From: Micromonosporaceae bacterium
Lineage (GTDB): Bacteria > Actinomycetota > Actinomycetes > Mycobacteriales > Micromonosporaceae
Assembly (NCBI GenBank): GCA_009377645.1
Contig: WHTQ01000017.1
Location: forward strand, 1-58,216
Direction of reading: 5' to 3'
Length of the DNA stretch: 58,216 nt
Position numbers and translations under genes: made by a program. The notes beneath the pieces were generated by a model. That model worked only from the letters and a program-made list of their open reading frames with translations. It had not been told where the DNA came from and made no database searches. Shown here one piece after another: positions 1 through 7,719 of the stretch. How positions within the stretch are numbered: position 1 is the first letter of the stretch; the number at the start of each line of letters is the position of its first letter.

Positions 1-875
1 CGAGGCGCCGGCCGGGCGCGGCGGTCAGCGGCGAGCCGACCAGCCCGCCGCCCACTCCCGGCCCCAGCTCGCCGGCGCCGGCCGATGCCGGGTGGCCGGC
101 CACCGAGGGACCCGCTGCCGCTGCCGCAGGGCCGGGTGCGCCCCCGCCCTGGCCGCCGGTCGCCCCCGAGACCGCGACGCCGGTCCCGGCCGAGACCGGC
201 GCGATGCCACCTCCGGAGACCCAGCCGGGAGCACCCGCCCCGGTGGCGCCGGCGCCGGCTCCGGTCAGCAGCGTCGCGGGAGGGCGCCCCGTCGAGGAGA
301 CCATGGAGCTGCCGATCTTCCGGGAGCTGGAGTCCGCCTGGTTCCGGACCCGCCGGGCGGCTCCGCCGCGCCAGCCGGCCCCGGTCGGCGGCGCAACCGG
401 CTCGACCGAGCCCGCCGGACCCGCGGCGGGGTCAACGATCTCGCTGGCGTCCCGTGGCCGTTCCGACACGGCCGCTGCCGAGGCCGGTTCCACCGTAGGC
501 AACGCAGCAGTGGGTGAGGCGATGAGGGGTGAGAGTGTCCCGGAGGGAGCCGATGCGGGAGCGGGAGCCGGCCCGGCCGACGGCTGGCGCACCGCGGCCG
601 ACGACGGCTGGCAGGCGGCCTCGACCGCGGCAGAGGCTACCGTACAGGAGATGACCGCGGCCGGACTGCCGAAACGACGCCCGATGGCACAGCTGGTGCC
701 CGGTGGAGTGGAGCGCGGCCCGGCCTCGGCGCAGCATCGGTCGCCGGAGGCGGTGCGGGGGCTGCTGTCCGCGTACCATCGCGGCGTCCAGCGGGGGCGC
801 GAGCAGATGCCCGACGGACCTGACGGCATGGACGGGTCACCATCCACACCGGCTGGCAAGGAGCGAGAGACATGA
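1..875 (+). CDS. cvnA: C-terminal tail of conservon-type sensor histidine kinase (partial, 5' end outside window)
   Basis: The frame is open from base 3 to the stop at 873-875; the gene begins upstream of the window. What is visible is a Pro/Ala/Gly-rich low-complexity tail with no kinase motifs. It carries short conserved blocks: [11 protein letters not shown] near 315-345, DDGWQAA near 600-620, and AGLPKRRP followed by QLVPG near 660-705. Such tails end the nitrate-sensor-like membrane histidine kinases that open actinobacterial conservons. The stop overlaps the roadblock gene by 4 nt (ATGA), and DUF742 and GTPase genes follow, which fixes the identity. The kinase is expected in the membrane, signalling to the GTPase module. 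The same tail recurs in the protein at 3399-5750. Confidence 0.85.
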   Translation, partial: RRRPGAAVSGEPTSPPPTPGPSSPAPADAGWPATEGPAAAAAGPGAPPPWPPVAPETATPVPAETGAMPPPETQPGAPAPVAPAPAPVSSVAGGRPVEETMELPIFRELESAWFRTRRAAPPRQPAPVGGATGSTEPAGPAAGSTISLASRGRSDTAAAEAGSTVGNAAVGEAMRGESVPEGADAGAGAGPADGWRTAADDGWQAASTAAEATVQEMTAAGLPKRRPMAQLVPGGVERGPASAQHRSPEAVRGLLSAYHRGVQRGREQMPDGPDGMDGSPSTPAGKERET

Positions 876-1276
876 CAGCTACGCAGGACCTCGGTTGGCT
901 GCTGGCCAACTTCACCGACCGCGTCCCCGGGGTCGCGCATGCGATCGCGGTCTCCGCCGACGGTCTGCTCCTGGCGGCCTCCCGGGACCTGCCACGGGAC
1001 CGGGCCGACCAGCTGGCCGCGATCGCGTCCGGGCTGGTCAGCCTGACCGTGGGTGCGTCCCGGTGCTTCGAAGGCGGGGCAGTGCTGCAGACCGTGGTCG
1101 AGATGGACAACGGTTTCCTGTTCCTCATGTCCATATCCGACGGTTCATCGTTCGCGGTGCTGGCCGCCCGCAACTGCGATGTCGGCCAGGTCGGGTACGA
1201 GATGGCGCTGCTGGTGGACCGGGTCGGCGAGGCGCTGACCCCGCCCCCGCGGACCGCGGCAGGCATGGTCGGCTGA
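872..1276 (+). CDS. cvnB: Roadblock/LC7 domain protein, conservon B
   Basis: A 134-aa protein with a single roadblock/LC7 fold. It has the typical N-terminal helix ending [18 protein letters not shown], a central [17 protein letters not shown] strand pair, and a C-terminal helix. Roadblock proteins of conservons (CvnB) act as small adaptors or regulators for the partner GTPase in a membrane complex with the sensor kinase. The start overlaps the kinase stop by 4 nt, indicating translational coupling. The DUF742 gene follows after 62 nt. Family, length (about 135-140 aa) and gene order all agree; the physiological signal is unknown. Confidence 0.93.
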   Translation: MTATQDLGWLLANFTDRVPGVAHAIAVSADGLLLAASRDLPRDRADQLAAIASGLVSLTVGASRCFEGGAVLQTVVEMDNGFLFLMSISDGSSFAVLAARNCDVGQVGYEMALLVDRVGEALTPPPRTAAGMVG

Positions 1277-1338
1277 GCCGGGCCGGCGTGGGTGCCGGGG
1301 CGGGGCGAGGGGGTCGAGGAGGGGGGTGAGCGGCCACG

Positions 1339-1707
1339 ATGACAGATGACCTGCCCAGCGGGCTGGTCCGGCCGTACGCGGTAACCGGTGGCCGGACCCA
1401 CCCCCGCCTGGAGATCGCACTGGAGTCGCTGGTGGAGACTACGGTTCGCGGCCGTTCCGGGGGCGCGATCAACGGCGGCTTCGGCCGGGAGCACGAGCAG
1501 ATCGCGGCGCTGTGCGACGGCCAGCTGCAGTCGCTGGCCGAGATCGCGGCCCGGATGAAGCTGCCGCTCGGGGTGGCCCGGGTCCTGATCGCGGACCTGG
1601 CCGCCGACGGCCTGGTGGCGGTGTACGAGCCGGCGTTGCTGAACGACAACGAAGCGGTGGGAACAGAACTGCTGGAGAGGGTGCTGAGTGGACTTCGACG
1701 GCTCTGA
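1339..1707 (+). CDS. cvnC: DUF742 protein, conservon C
   Basis: A 122-aa protein matching DUF742. It has the N-terminal LVRPYAVTGGRT motif (residues 9-20), a winged-helix-like core around residues 55-100 (CDGQLQSLAEIAARMKLPLG, then an LIADLAADGLV segment), and a conserved C-terminus ending LLERVLSGLRRL. DUF742 proteins are always the third member of conservons and are thought to sit in the GTPase/roadblock complex or bind DNA. Its last 20 nt overlap the GTPase gene in another frame, so the two are probably co-translated. Confidence 0.93.
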   Translation: MTDDLPSGLVRPYAVTGGRTHPRLEIALESLVETTVRGRSGGAINGGFGREHEQIAALCDGQLQSLAEIAARMKLPLGVARVLIADLAADGLVAVYEPALLNDNEAVGTELLERVLSGLRRL

Positions 1708-2296
1708 GAGAAGGTCCCAGCCGACACCGGGTCAGGTGACGTCGGCCAAGATCGTCATCGCTGGCGGGTTCGGCGTCGGGAAGACGACGCTGGTCGGCTC
1801 GGTATCGGAGATCACACCGCTGACGACCGAAGCCATCATGACCTCGGCCGGCCTCGGGGTCGACGACGTCGACGACATCCCCGGCAAGACCACCACGACG
1901 GTCGCAATGGACTTCGGCCGGATCTCGATCGACCGGGATCTCATCCTCTACCTGTTCGGAACCCCGGGGCAGACCCGGTTCTGGTTCATGTGGGACGAGC
2001 TGGTGCGGGGCGCGATCGGCGCGGTGGTGATGGTAGACACCCGGCGGCTGGCCGACAGCTTCGCGGCGATCGACTTCTTCGAGAACCGCCGGCTACCGTA
2101 CCTGGTCGCGATCAACTGCTTCCATCGGAAGCAGTACCACGACGTGCAGGACGTCCGGGACGCGCTCGCGATCACGACAGACGTGCCGGTGGTCAGCTGC
2201 GATGCCCGGGGCCGGGAGTCGACCAAGCAGGTGCTGATCTCGCTTGTGGAGTATGTGCTGACCATGCGCCGGCAGCACGCAACGGCGCCGGCCTAG
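1688..2296 (+). CDS. cvnD: Conservon GTP/ATP-binding protein (Ras-like), conservon D
   Basis: A 202-aa small GTPase. The P-loop GGFGVGKTT is at residues 26-34, switch II resembles LFGTPGQ (89-95), and strand/helix order is Ras-like. The usual NKxD guanine-specificity motif is degenerate (AINCFHRKQ), as is common in this bacterial family, so nucleotide preference cannot be read off. It belongs to the conserved ATP/GTP-binding CvnD group, which acts as a molecular switch downstream of the membrane kinase. It overlaps cvnC by 20 nt. In many conservons a P450 follows; here a methyltransferase follows instead. Confidence 0.93.
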   Translation: MDFDGSERRSQPTPGQVTSAKIVIAGGFGVGKTTLVGSVSEITPLTTEAIMTSAGLGVDDVDDIPGKTTTTVAMDFGRISIDRDLILYLFGTPGQTRFWFMWDELVRGAIGAVVMVDTRRLADSFAAIDFFENRRLPYLVAINCFHRKQYHDVQDVRDALAITTDVPVVSCDARGRESTKQVLISLVEYVLTMRRQHATAPA

Positions 2297-2327
2297 CCGG
2301 TCCGGCTTGGCCGCCGAGTGCGGCATG

Positions 2328-2354
2328 AGTAGACTTAATCCACTAAGTCTTACT
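2328..2354. promoter_or_regulatory. Inverted-repeat operator candidate upstream of methyltransferase
   Basis: The arms AGACTTA (2331-2337) and TAAGTCT (2344-2350) are perfectly complementary around a 6-nt spacer. They extend outward to AGTA/TACT with one bulged base. The repeat is AT-rich in an otherwise GC-rich region and lies 29 nt before the GTG start of the next gene, so it looks like a dimeric regulator site (MarR/TetR type by appearance only). No cognate regulator gene is adjacent. Confidence 0.5.
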
Positions 2355-2382
2355 AGACGCCGTCAGGTTCGTTGGAGGTCTC

Positions 2383-3363
2383 GTGACCACCACGAGGTTC
2401 GAGTTCGACGAGGTGGGCACCGCGGCAACCGGGGGGCGCCTGTTGGGCAGCTACCTGGCCGAGATCCTGGACACTTTCACCACCCGGCGGCTGACCCAGG
2501 CCGGGGTCGCCGAAGGGTCCCGGTGCCTGGTGATCGGCGCGGACGCGGGCAGTATCGCGGGTTGGCTAGCCGATCGGGCGGGCAGCGACGGTGAGGTGGT
2601 GGTCGCCGACACCGACCCGAGCCACGTCCCGGCGTATCCCGGGGTAACCGCGCTGCGCCACGACCCGGCCACCGATCCGCTGGTCGAGGACGACTTCGAC
2701 CTGGTCTACGTCCGGTCGGTGATGGCCTGCCTGCCCGGCCGGCGGGGGCTGCTGGCACGGCTGGCAACGGCGTTGTCACCGGGGGGCGTGATCGTGCTCG
2801 ACGAGCTGGAGGCCGGGTTCGGTCCGGGCATCCTGTACGCGCCAGATCCCGACGCCCACCGCCTGTTCGCCCGCTACCAGCAGGCACTCGACACGGTGCT
2901 GCGGCGGGCCGGCATCCACCCGTGGAGCTACCCCACCCACCGGGTCATGCGGGAGGCCGGTCTGGTCGGTGTGGACACGGAGTGCTGGTCGCGGTCGTGG
3001 CGCGGCGGCGAGCCCGGCTGCCTGCTTCCGCGCGCTCTGGCCGCCCAGCTGTTCGACGACCTCACCGAGGCCGGGATCGCCCGGCCGGACCTCGCGGCGT
3101 TCCGGGGGATCCTGCTCGACTCCCGGTTGGTGGTCCGCGGGTGCCCGGTCGTGTCGACCATCGGTCGCAAGCCGGCGACCGCCACCGATGGCTGGTTCGC
3201 GGCCGTGCCGGTCGGAGCGCCGGCGGCGGCCGGGACCTCGCCGGCGGCCGCCGGGTCGGTGGCCGGGGTGTCGCCGGTGCCGGACCGGTTGTCCCGGTGC
3301 GCATCGCCCAGCCGTGGGAGCCCGATCTTCGGGCGGATCGGGCCGCACCCCTCCCGGCCCTGA
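2383..3363 (+). CDS. SAM-dependent methyltransferase, class I-like
   Basis: A 326-aa protein. The N-terminal 260 residues have a Rossmann methyltransferase pattern: a motif-I-like CLVIGADAGS near residues 47-56 (degenerate, not the classical GxGxG), an acidic end of strand 2 (VVVADTDPS), a DDFDLVYVRSV segment, and a post-motif LSPGGVIVLDE loop. The last 60 residues are Ala/Pro-rich and probably disordered. The start is GTG at 2383 with GGAGGT three bases upstream. Substrate is unknown. It follows the conservon by 86 nt and has its own inverted-repeat promoter region, so may be regulated separately. Confidence 0.8.
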   Translation: MTTTRFEFDEVGTAATGGRLLGSYLAEILDTFTTRRLTQAGVAEGSRCLVIGADAGSIAGWLADRAGSDGEVVVADTDPSHVPAYPGVTALRHDPATDPLVEDDFDLVYVRSVMACLPGRRGLLARLATALSPGGVIVLDELEAGFGPGILYAPDPDAHRLFARYQQALDTVLRRAGIHPWSYPTHRVMREAGLVGVDTECWSRSWRGGEPGCLLPRALAAQLFDDLTEAGIARPDLAAFRGILLDSRLVVRGCPVVSTIGRKPATATDGWFAAVPVGAPAAAGTSPAAAGSVAGVSPVPDRLSRCASPSRGSPIFGRIGPHPSRP

Positions 3364-3398
3364 CATCCGCCGGGAGCCGGCGCCCCGGACGGGTTGGC

Positions 3399-5750
3399 TC
3401 AGCCGGAGAGGCGGTCCTCATCCCGGTGGAACTCCCAGGCGCCGGCGGCCTGCCGCCCGGGCCGCCCGCCGAGCGGATAGCCGCCCACCTCCTGGCCCCG
3501 GCGCCAGCCGCTGAAGTATCCACTGGTGTGGGCGGCGATGCTGGCCGGGTCCCGAACCACCTGCAACGGGCGCTCGTCCCGCCGCGGCGGTGCACCCGGC
3601 ACCAGGTTGGCGTGCGGCACTCGGCGCGGCAGCCCCGCCCCGGTCCGGTCGCCGACGGTCGGCTGCGCCGCCTGCTCGGCGGCCCGCCAGCCGAGGTCCA
3701 TCTCGGACTCCCAGCCGGCGTCCGCGTCCTGGTCGAACCAGGCCGACCGGGTCTGCGCGAAGATCAGCAGAGTGTTGTCGTCGTCGGCCGAGACTGGTGG
3801 CGCACTACGCGGGACGCCGTAGCCGTTGGACCCGACCAGCCGCAGCGGGGGCGGGTCCGCCCGGGCCGACGGGAAGCCGAGGTCGTCCCGTAGTTCGTCC
3901 GGCAGGGTGGGCTCGACCAGCCGCAGCGGCGGTTGCTCCGGCGACGGCGGGTTCGTGCCGTTGGCCCATCCGTCCTCGCCGGACTGACCGGCGGGGAGGG
4001 GACTGCCAAGGCCAGTGCGACCCGGCCCCGGCCGGCCCCCCTGGTCGGTGACCGGTGCCTGGGTCGCCCAGTCGTCGTCCGACGGCCGGGTGGGCCAGTC
4101 GGACCGCGACCCGCGGGCCGACCGTTCCGGCGCTGGTCGTGGGGTCGGCACCTGGACGACCTGATCGCGAGGGGTGTCGGAGTTCCAGCCGGATTGGTTC
4201 GGGCGCGGGTGGTCGGTGATCGGTGTGATGCCGGGCGGCGGAGGCGGGGGCGGCGACACCGGCCGGTTGTGGGCCTCCGCCCGCGGGGCGGGCGGTGCGG
4301 ACTGGACCGGGGTCCCGATCGCCGGCTCGGGTGCCGCCCGCCGTCCGGTGGCCGGCTCGCGGTCCGACCGCGCCAGCGGCGGTGCAGACGGTACCCCCCG
4401 GCGCGGCAGCAGGGGCGGCGGCGGTTCCGCGGCCGGCGGCCGGTCTGGCTGGGCCACGGGGGGCGGTGGCACTGCCGGGGGCAGGCTCTGCGGGGCCGGC
4501 ACGAACGGTTGTGGCGGTGGCGGTGGCGGTGGCGGTGGCGGTGGCGCCGACCGGGGCCGGTTCGCCGGCCGTGTTGGCGCTCCGGTGGGTGGCGTCGGGG
4601 TCGCGGTGGCCCCACTACGCGGGAACGCGGCCGCCAGCGGACCCGTCGCCGCCGACAACGGGGTGAGCGGGGACACCGGAGTGGTCGGTTCCGGGACCGG
4701 CTCTGCCGCGGGCGCGCTCCTGGATGCGGGTACCGCCGCCCTGGATGCGGGTGCCACCGCCTTGGATGCCCGGGCCGCTCCGGATGCCCGGGCCGCCCGG
4801 GACGCGCGTACCGGCCCTGAATCGGGCGCGGGCCCGGTCGCCGGTCCCGCGGTCACCGCGTCCGGCCTGACCCGGTCCGCGAGCGCGTTCACCAGCACCG
4901 TACTGGCGGCGTCGCAGGCGCGGACCGCCGCCACCGACTGCCGGACGGTCTCCGCGACGGTGGCGGTGAGCGCCTTGCCGGTCCCACCCCGGCGGGAAGT
5001 CTCCGCGATCGCCACCCGCAGCGCGGTGATCGCCTCGGCGACGGACGCCTGGTCGGCGACGCCGGCGCTGGCCAGCCTGGCGGTCACCGCGTCCGCGGTG
5101 GCGGCGGCGTCCCGACCGCGCTCCGCCGTGGACGAGGCCAGTGTGCCCGGCTCGGGGAGGGCGTCCAGGACCGCCAGGGTCACCGGATCGGCGGGATCCG
5201 GGTAGGCACGCAGCGCCGCCGGGTACAGCTCCCGCAGCACCTCCCGCAGCGCCACCGCGGCCGCGTGCCGGCCGATCGCGAGCGCACTATGCGCGGCCAG
5301 CACCGGCTTCAGACCGGCCAGGCCGGCCGGCGGGGCGAGCAGGGTGGCGGAGAGCGCACCCGCCTGGAGCGCCCGGGCCAGGCCGAGACCGCGCCGCTGC
5401 GCCGGTGCCGACTCGGCCTGCTCCGACGACTCCTCGGTGAACCGGTACGCGAGGTCGTCGGTGGACTCGTCGTCGACGATGGTGAGCGCCCAGCCGGCGG
5501 TGGCGAGCAGCATCGGCACCAGCCGGTTGCCGTTGTCGGCCGCGATGGCCACAGAGTACGGTCCGGTGGCGCGTTCGGCGAGCAGGGCGCTAAGATACGC
5601 ATACCCGTACGAGTCGTCCCCGAGCTCGCAAACGTCGAGAATCCGGCCGGCATCGTCCACAATAGTCGCGGAAAGCGATGAGCTGCCTACGGCCAGTTGG
5701 CGTGGCGGGTAAGCCGAAGCCAGTCCGCAGTACACCCGCACGAGCGCCAC
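3399..5750 (-). CDS. 783-aa protein: IS110/RuvC-like N-terminal domain, proline-rich linker, conservon-kinase-type C-terminal tail
   Basis: No assigned function. Residues 1-210 look like the RNase-H/actin-fold N-terminus seen in IS110-type proteins (VRVYCGLASAYPPRQ, alternating strands such as LSATIVDDAGRILDV), with a helical region after. Residues 210-650 are Ala/Pro-rich, including an 11-proline run encoded by a hexanucleotide microsatellite. Residues 661-783 reproduce the tail of the conservon kinase: LLIFAQTRSAWF, DLGWRAAEQAA, AGLPRRVP, NLVPG and a final SGYFSGWRRGQE. The GTG start at 5750 has GGAGG at good spacing. No transposase C-terminal domain or IS ends are seen. I infer a chromosomal regulatory or scaffold protein, perhaps linked to the conservon. 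Confidence 0.8.
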   Translation of the reverse strand: MALVRVYCGLASAYPPRQLAVGSSSLSATIVDDAGRILDVCELGDDSYGYAYLSALLAERATGPYSVAIAADNGNRLVPMLLATAGWALTIVDDESTDDLAYRFTEESSEQAESAPAQRRGLGLARALQAGALSATLLAPPAGLAGLKPVLAAHSALAIGRHAAAVALREVLRELYPAALRAYPDPADPVTLAVLDALPEPGTLASSTAERGRDAAATADAVTARLASAGVADQASVAEAITALRVAIAETSRRGGTGKALTATVAETVRQSVAAVRACDAASTVLVNALADRVRPDAVTAGPATGPAPDSGPVRASRAARASGAARASKAVAPASRAAVPASRSAPAAEPVPEPTTPVSPLTPLSAATGPLAAAFPRSGATATPTPPTGAPTRPANRPRSAPPPPPPPPPPPQPFVPAPQSLPPAVPPPPVAQPDRPPAAEPPPPLLPRRGVPSAPPLARSDREPATGRRAAPEPAIGTPVQSAPPAPRAEAHNRPVSPPPPPPPGITPITDHPRPNQSGWNSDTPRDQVVQVPTPRPAPERSARGSRSDWPTRPSDDDWATQAPVTDQGGRPGPGRTGLGSPLPAGQSGEDGWANGTNPPSPEQPPLRLVEPTLPDELRDDLGFPSARADPPPLRLVGSNGYGVPRSAPPVSADDDNTLLIFAQTRSAWFDQDADAGWESEMDLGWRAAEQAAQPTVGDRTGAGLPRRVPHANLVPGAPPRRDERPLQVVRDPASIAAHTSGYFSGWRRGQEVGGYPLGGRPGRQAAGAWEFHRDEDRLSG
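4511..4546. repeat. Hexanucleotide microsatellite (GTGGCG)6
   Basis: Six perfect head-to-tail copies of a 6-nt unit inside the proline-rich linker of the 783-aa gene, read on the minus strand as alternating CCA/CCG proline codons. Copy-number change would add or remove two prolines per unit without a frameshift. Confidence 0.95.
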
Positions 5751-5825
5751 GGCGTCGCCTCCTCCCCTACCCAGGCCGGGGGGGACCTGGGTTTGGTGCC
5801 TTCCGTCGATCCTCGCTGGCGAAGC

Positions 5826-6794
5826 TCAGTCCCGCCAGTCTACGGCGGCCGAGATTTTCCCGATGACCGTGCGCCAGCCGAGACTTGCCTGTTGTGCCCC
5901 GATTCGGCGGAGCCGGCGGCGGGCGAACAGCCCACCCATCCCGCCGGCGTCGGTGGCCCGCAGGGCCTCGTCCAGGTCGTCCAGCGGCGAGCCGGCGGCC
6001 AGCGCCGTGATCACCGGCTCCAGCCGGAGCGCCCAGCCGACGTCCCGGGCCAGCTCGCCGGCGCCGATCAGCAACGGCAGGTCCCAGGCGTCGTGGCCAC
6101 CGCGGAGGTTCTCGACCACCAGGTCCAGCCCGTACGTGTCCTGGTCGGTGGGCACGACGTCGGCCGCCCGTACCTGCTTGGTGACGGTGGCCCAGGTGTC
6201 CAGCTGGGTGAGGTCGTGCGGGGCGTCGGAGCCGATGAACGAGACCAGCGACTCCGGGGTGGCGAACAGCAGCAGCCGGCCCCGGTGGCTGAGGAAGATC
6301 GGCACCTCCTCGTCTTCGGGTTCGGCCGGCTCGCCCGACTCGTCCTCCTGATCCTGGAAGTCTTCCGACGCCGGTTCCTCCTCCGTGAGCTCCGGAGCGT
6401 CCGGGTCGGCCTGCGCGACGAGCTCGGCGGCCAGCGCGGCGTCCTCGGCCGCCCGCACCCGCTCCCGCTCGGCGAACGGATCGGCGTCGTCCTCCTCTGC
6501 CGGGGGCGCCTCCGTGGGGGTGAGCTGGCTGGCCGGCCGGTAGCCCCGCAAGGTGAAGCCGACCTGCCCGCCCGGCAGGGCGACCTTGACCGGCTCGACG
6601 CCGACCTCCTGCCACAGCTCGTCGGTGGCCTCCGACCGGGCGGCCGGCGCGGCCTCGTCGCCGCTCTCGGCGTCGCCCTCGGGGTCGGTCTCGTCGGCGT
6701 CGCCCTCGGCGGCGGTCTCGGTCTCGTCGCCAGCCTCGGCCTCGGGCACGGCCTCGCGGGAGTCGGCGGCGTCGGGCTCGGGGGAGTCGGTCAC
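5826..6794 (-). CDS. Conserved actinobacterial protein, often annotated 'primosomal protein'
   Basis: A 322-aa protein. The first 60 residues and a segment around residues 95-150 are strongly acidic (Glu/Asp/Ala). A short conserved block VEPVKVALPGGQVGFTLRGY lies near residues 60-80. The C-terminal half (about 150-322) is globular (EVPIFLSHRGRLLLF, then VVENLRGGHDAWDLPLLIGA). No helicase or nuclease motif is present, so I do not believe the 'primosomal' label that circulates for this family. I chose GTG at 6794 because GGAGGT sits just upstream; a GTG at 6839 without such a site is also in frame. It lies 75 nt upstream of the 783-aa gene on the same strand, so the two may be co-transcribed. 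Confidence 0.8.
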   Translation of the reverse strand: MTDSPEPDAADSREAVPEAEAGDETETAAEGDADETDPEGDAESGDEAAPAARSEATDELWQEVGVEPVKVALPGGQVGFTLRGYRPASQLTPTEAPPAEEDDADPFAERERVRAAEDAALAAELVAQADPDAPELTEEEPASEDFQDQEDESGEPAEPEDEEVPIFLSHRGRLLLFATPESLVSFIGSDAPHDLTQLDTWATVTKQVRAADVVPTDQDTYGLDLVVENLRGGHDAWDLPLLIGAGELARDVGWALRLEPVITALAAGSPLDDLDEALRATDAGGMGGLFARRRLRRIGAQQASLGWRTVIGKISAAVDWRD

Positions 6795-6888
6795 GGTGAC
6801 CTCCGGAACGCGGTCGGTTGGGTAACTCTGCGCCCACACCTTAGTCGTACCGGTCGAGACCGCGCCTGCCGCATCCGTGCCGCCCCGC

Positions 6889-7719
6889 TCACAGCCCCTT
6901 CGGGTGCCAGACCGTCTTGGTCTCCAGGAACGCGGTCAGCCGCGCCAGCCCGGGGTCGGCGGTCCAGTCCACCGGCCGGTCCGGCGGCCGGACCACCCGT
7001 TTCAGGGTTTCGGCGGCGGCCTGCTCCAGCGACGTCGCCAGCACCGGGTCGGTCACCCCGGTCAGGTCGAGCGCGTTCACGTCGGCGTGGGAGGCCAGCC
7101 ACGGCGCGGTTTCGGCGACCCGTCCGGTGAGGAGGTTCACCACCCCGCCCGGCAGGTCGCTGGTGGCCAGGATCTCGGCCAGCGTGATCGCCGTCCGGGG
7201 CGCGGACTCGGCCGCCAGCACCACCACCGAGTTCCCGGTCACGATCGCCGGTGCGACCACGCTGACCAGCCCGAGCAGCGGCGAGTCGGGCGGCGCCACG
7301 ATCCCCACCACCCCGGTCGGCTCGGGCGCGGACAGGTTGAAGAACGGGCCGGCCACCGGGTTCGCGCCCCCGTAGACCTGGGCGACCTTGTCCGCCCATC
7401 CCGCGTACCAGATCCACCGGTCGACCGCCGCGTCCACCTCAGCGGCCGGTACGCCGAGCGCGGTCAGCTCACCCCGCCGCCCCTCGGCCATCTCCGCCGC
7501 CCGGTAGAGGATCTGACCCCGGTTGTACGCGGTGGCGCCGGCCCAGCCGGCAACCGCCGCGCGGGCGGCGACCACCGCGTCCCGGACGTCCTTACGGGAC
7601 GCGAGCGCCACGTTGTTTCCTTGCACGAGGTAGGTCCGTCCTGACTCGCTGCGCGGGAACGCGCCGCCGATGAACAGCTTGTACGTCTTGCGTACCTCCA
7701 GTCGGGCCGGCTCAGGCAA
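6889..7719 (-). CDS. Truncated aldehyde dehydrogenase-family protein lacking catalytic residues
   Basis: A 276-aa protein similar to the first half of aldehyde dehydrogenases (KTYKLFIGGAFPRSESGR, then IWYAGWADKVAQVYGG and TGVVGIVAPPDSPLLG). It stops at the NAD-fold C-terminus: the Glu motif (LELGGK) and catalytic-Cys motif (GQxCxAG) are absent. I place the start at TTG 7719, overlapping the upstream gene's stop by 8 nt with GGAGGG five bases ahead. The short form beside a full-length one recurs, from memory, in actinobacterial deoC clusters. It may be a structural subunit or may bind cofactor without catalysis. No remnant of the missing half is seen downstream, so it is not a recent frameshift. 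Confidence 0.8.
   Translation of the reverse strand: MPEPARLEVRKTYKLFIGGAFPRSESGRTYLVQGNNVALASRKDVRDAVVAARAAVAGWAGATAYNRGQILYRAAEMAEGRRGELTALGVPAAEVDAAVDRWIWYAGWADKVAQVYGGANPVAGPFFNLSAPEPTGVVGIVAPPDSPLLGLVSVVAPAIVTGNSVVVLAAESAPRTAITLAEILATSDLPGGVVNLLTGRVAETAPWLASHADVNALDLTGVTDPVLATSLEQAAAETLKRVVRPPDRPVDWTADPGLARLTAFLETKTVWHPKGL

Noticed and set aside
3399..5750. Intact IS110-type transposase element
   Set aside because: Only the N-terminal fold is similar; the C-terminal transposase domain and terminal repeats are absent and the protein ends in a kinase-type tail.
6840..6888. Frameshifted second half of the short aldehyde dehydrogenase
   Set aside because: Only 49 nt separate its stop from the next gene and no dehydrogenase motifs occur there in any frame.
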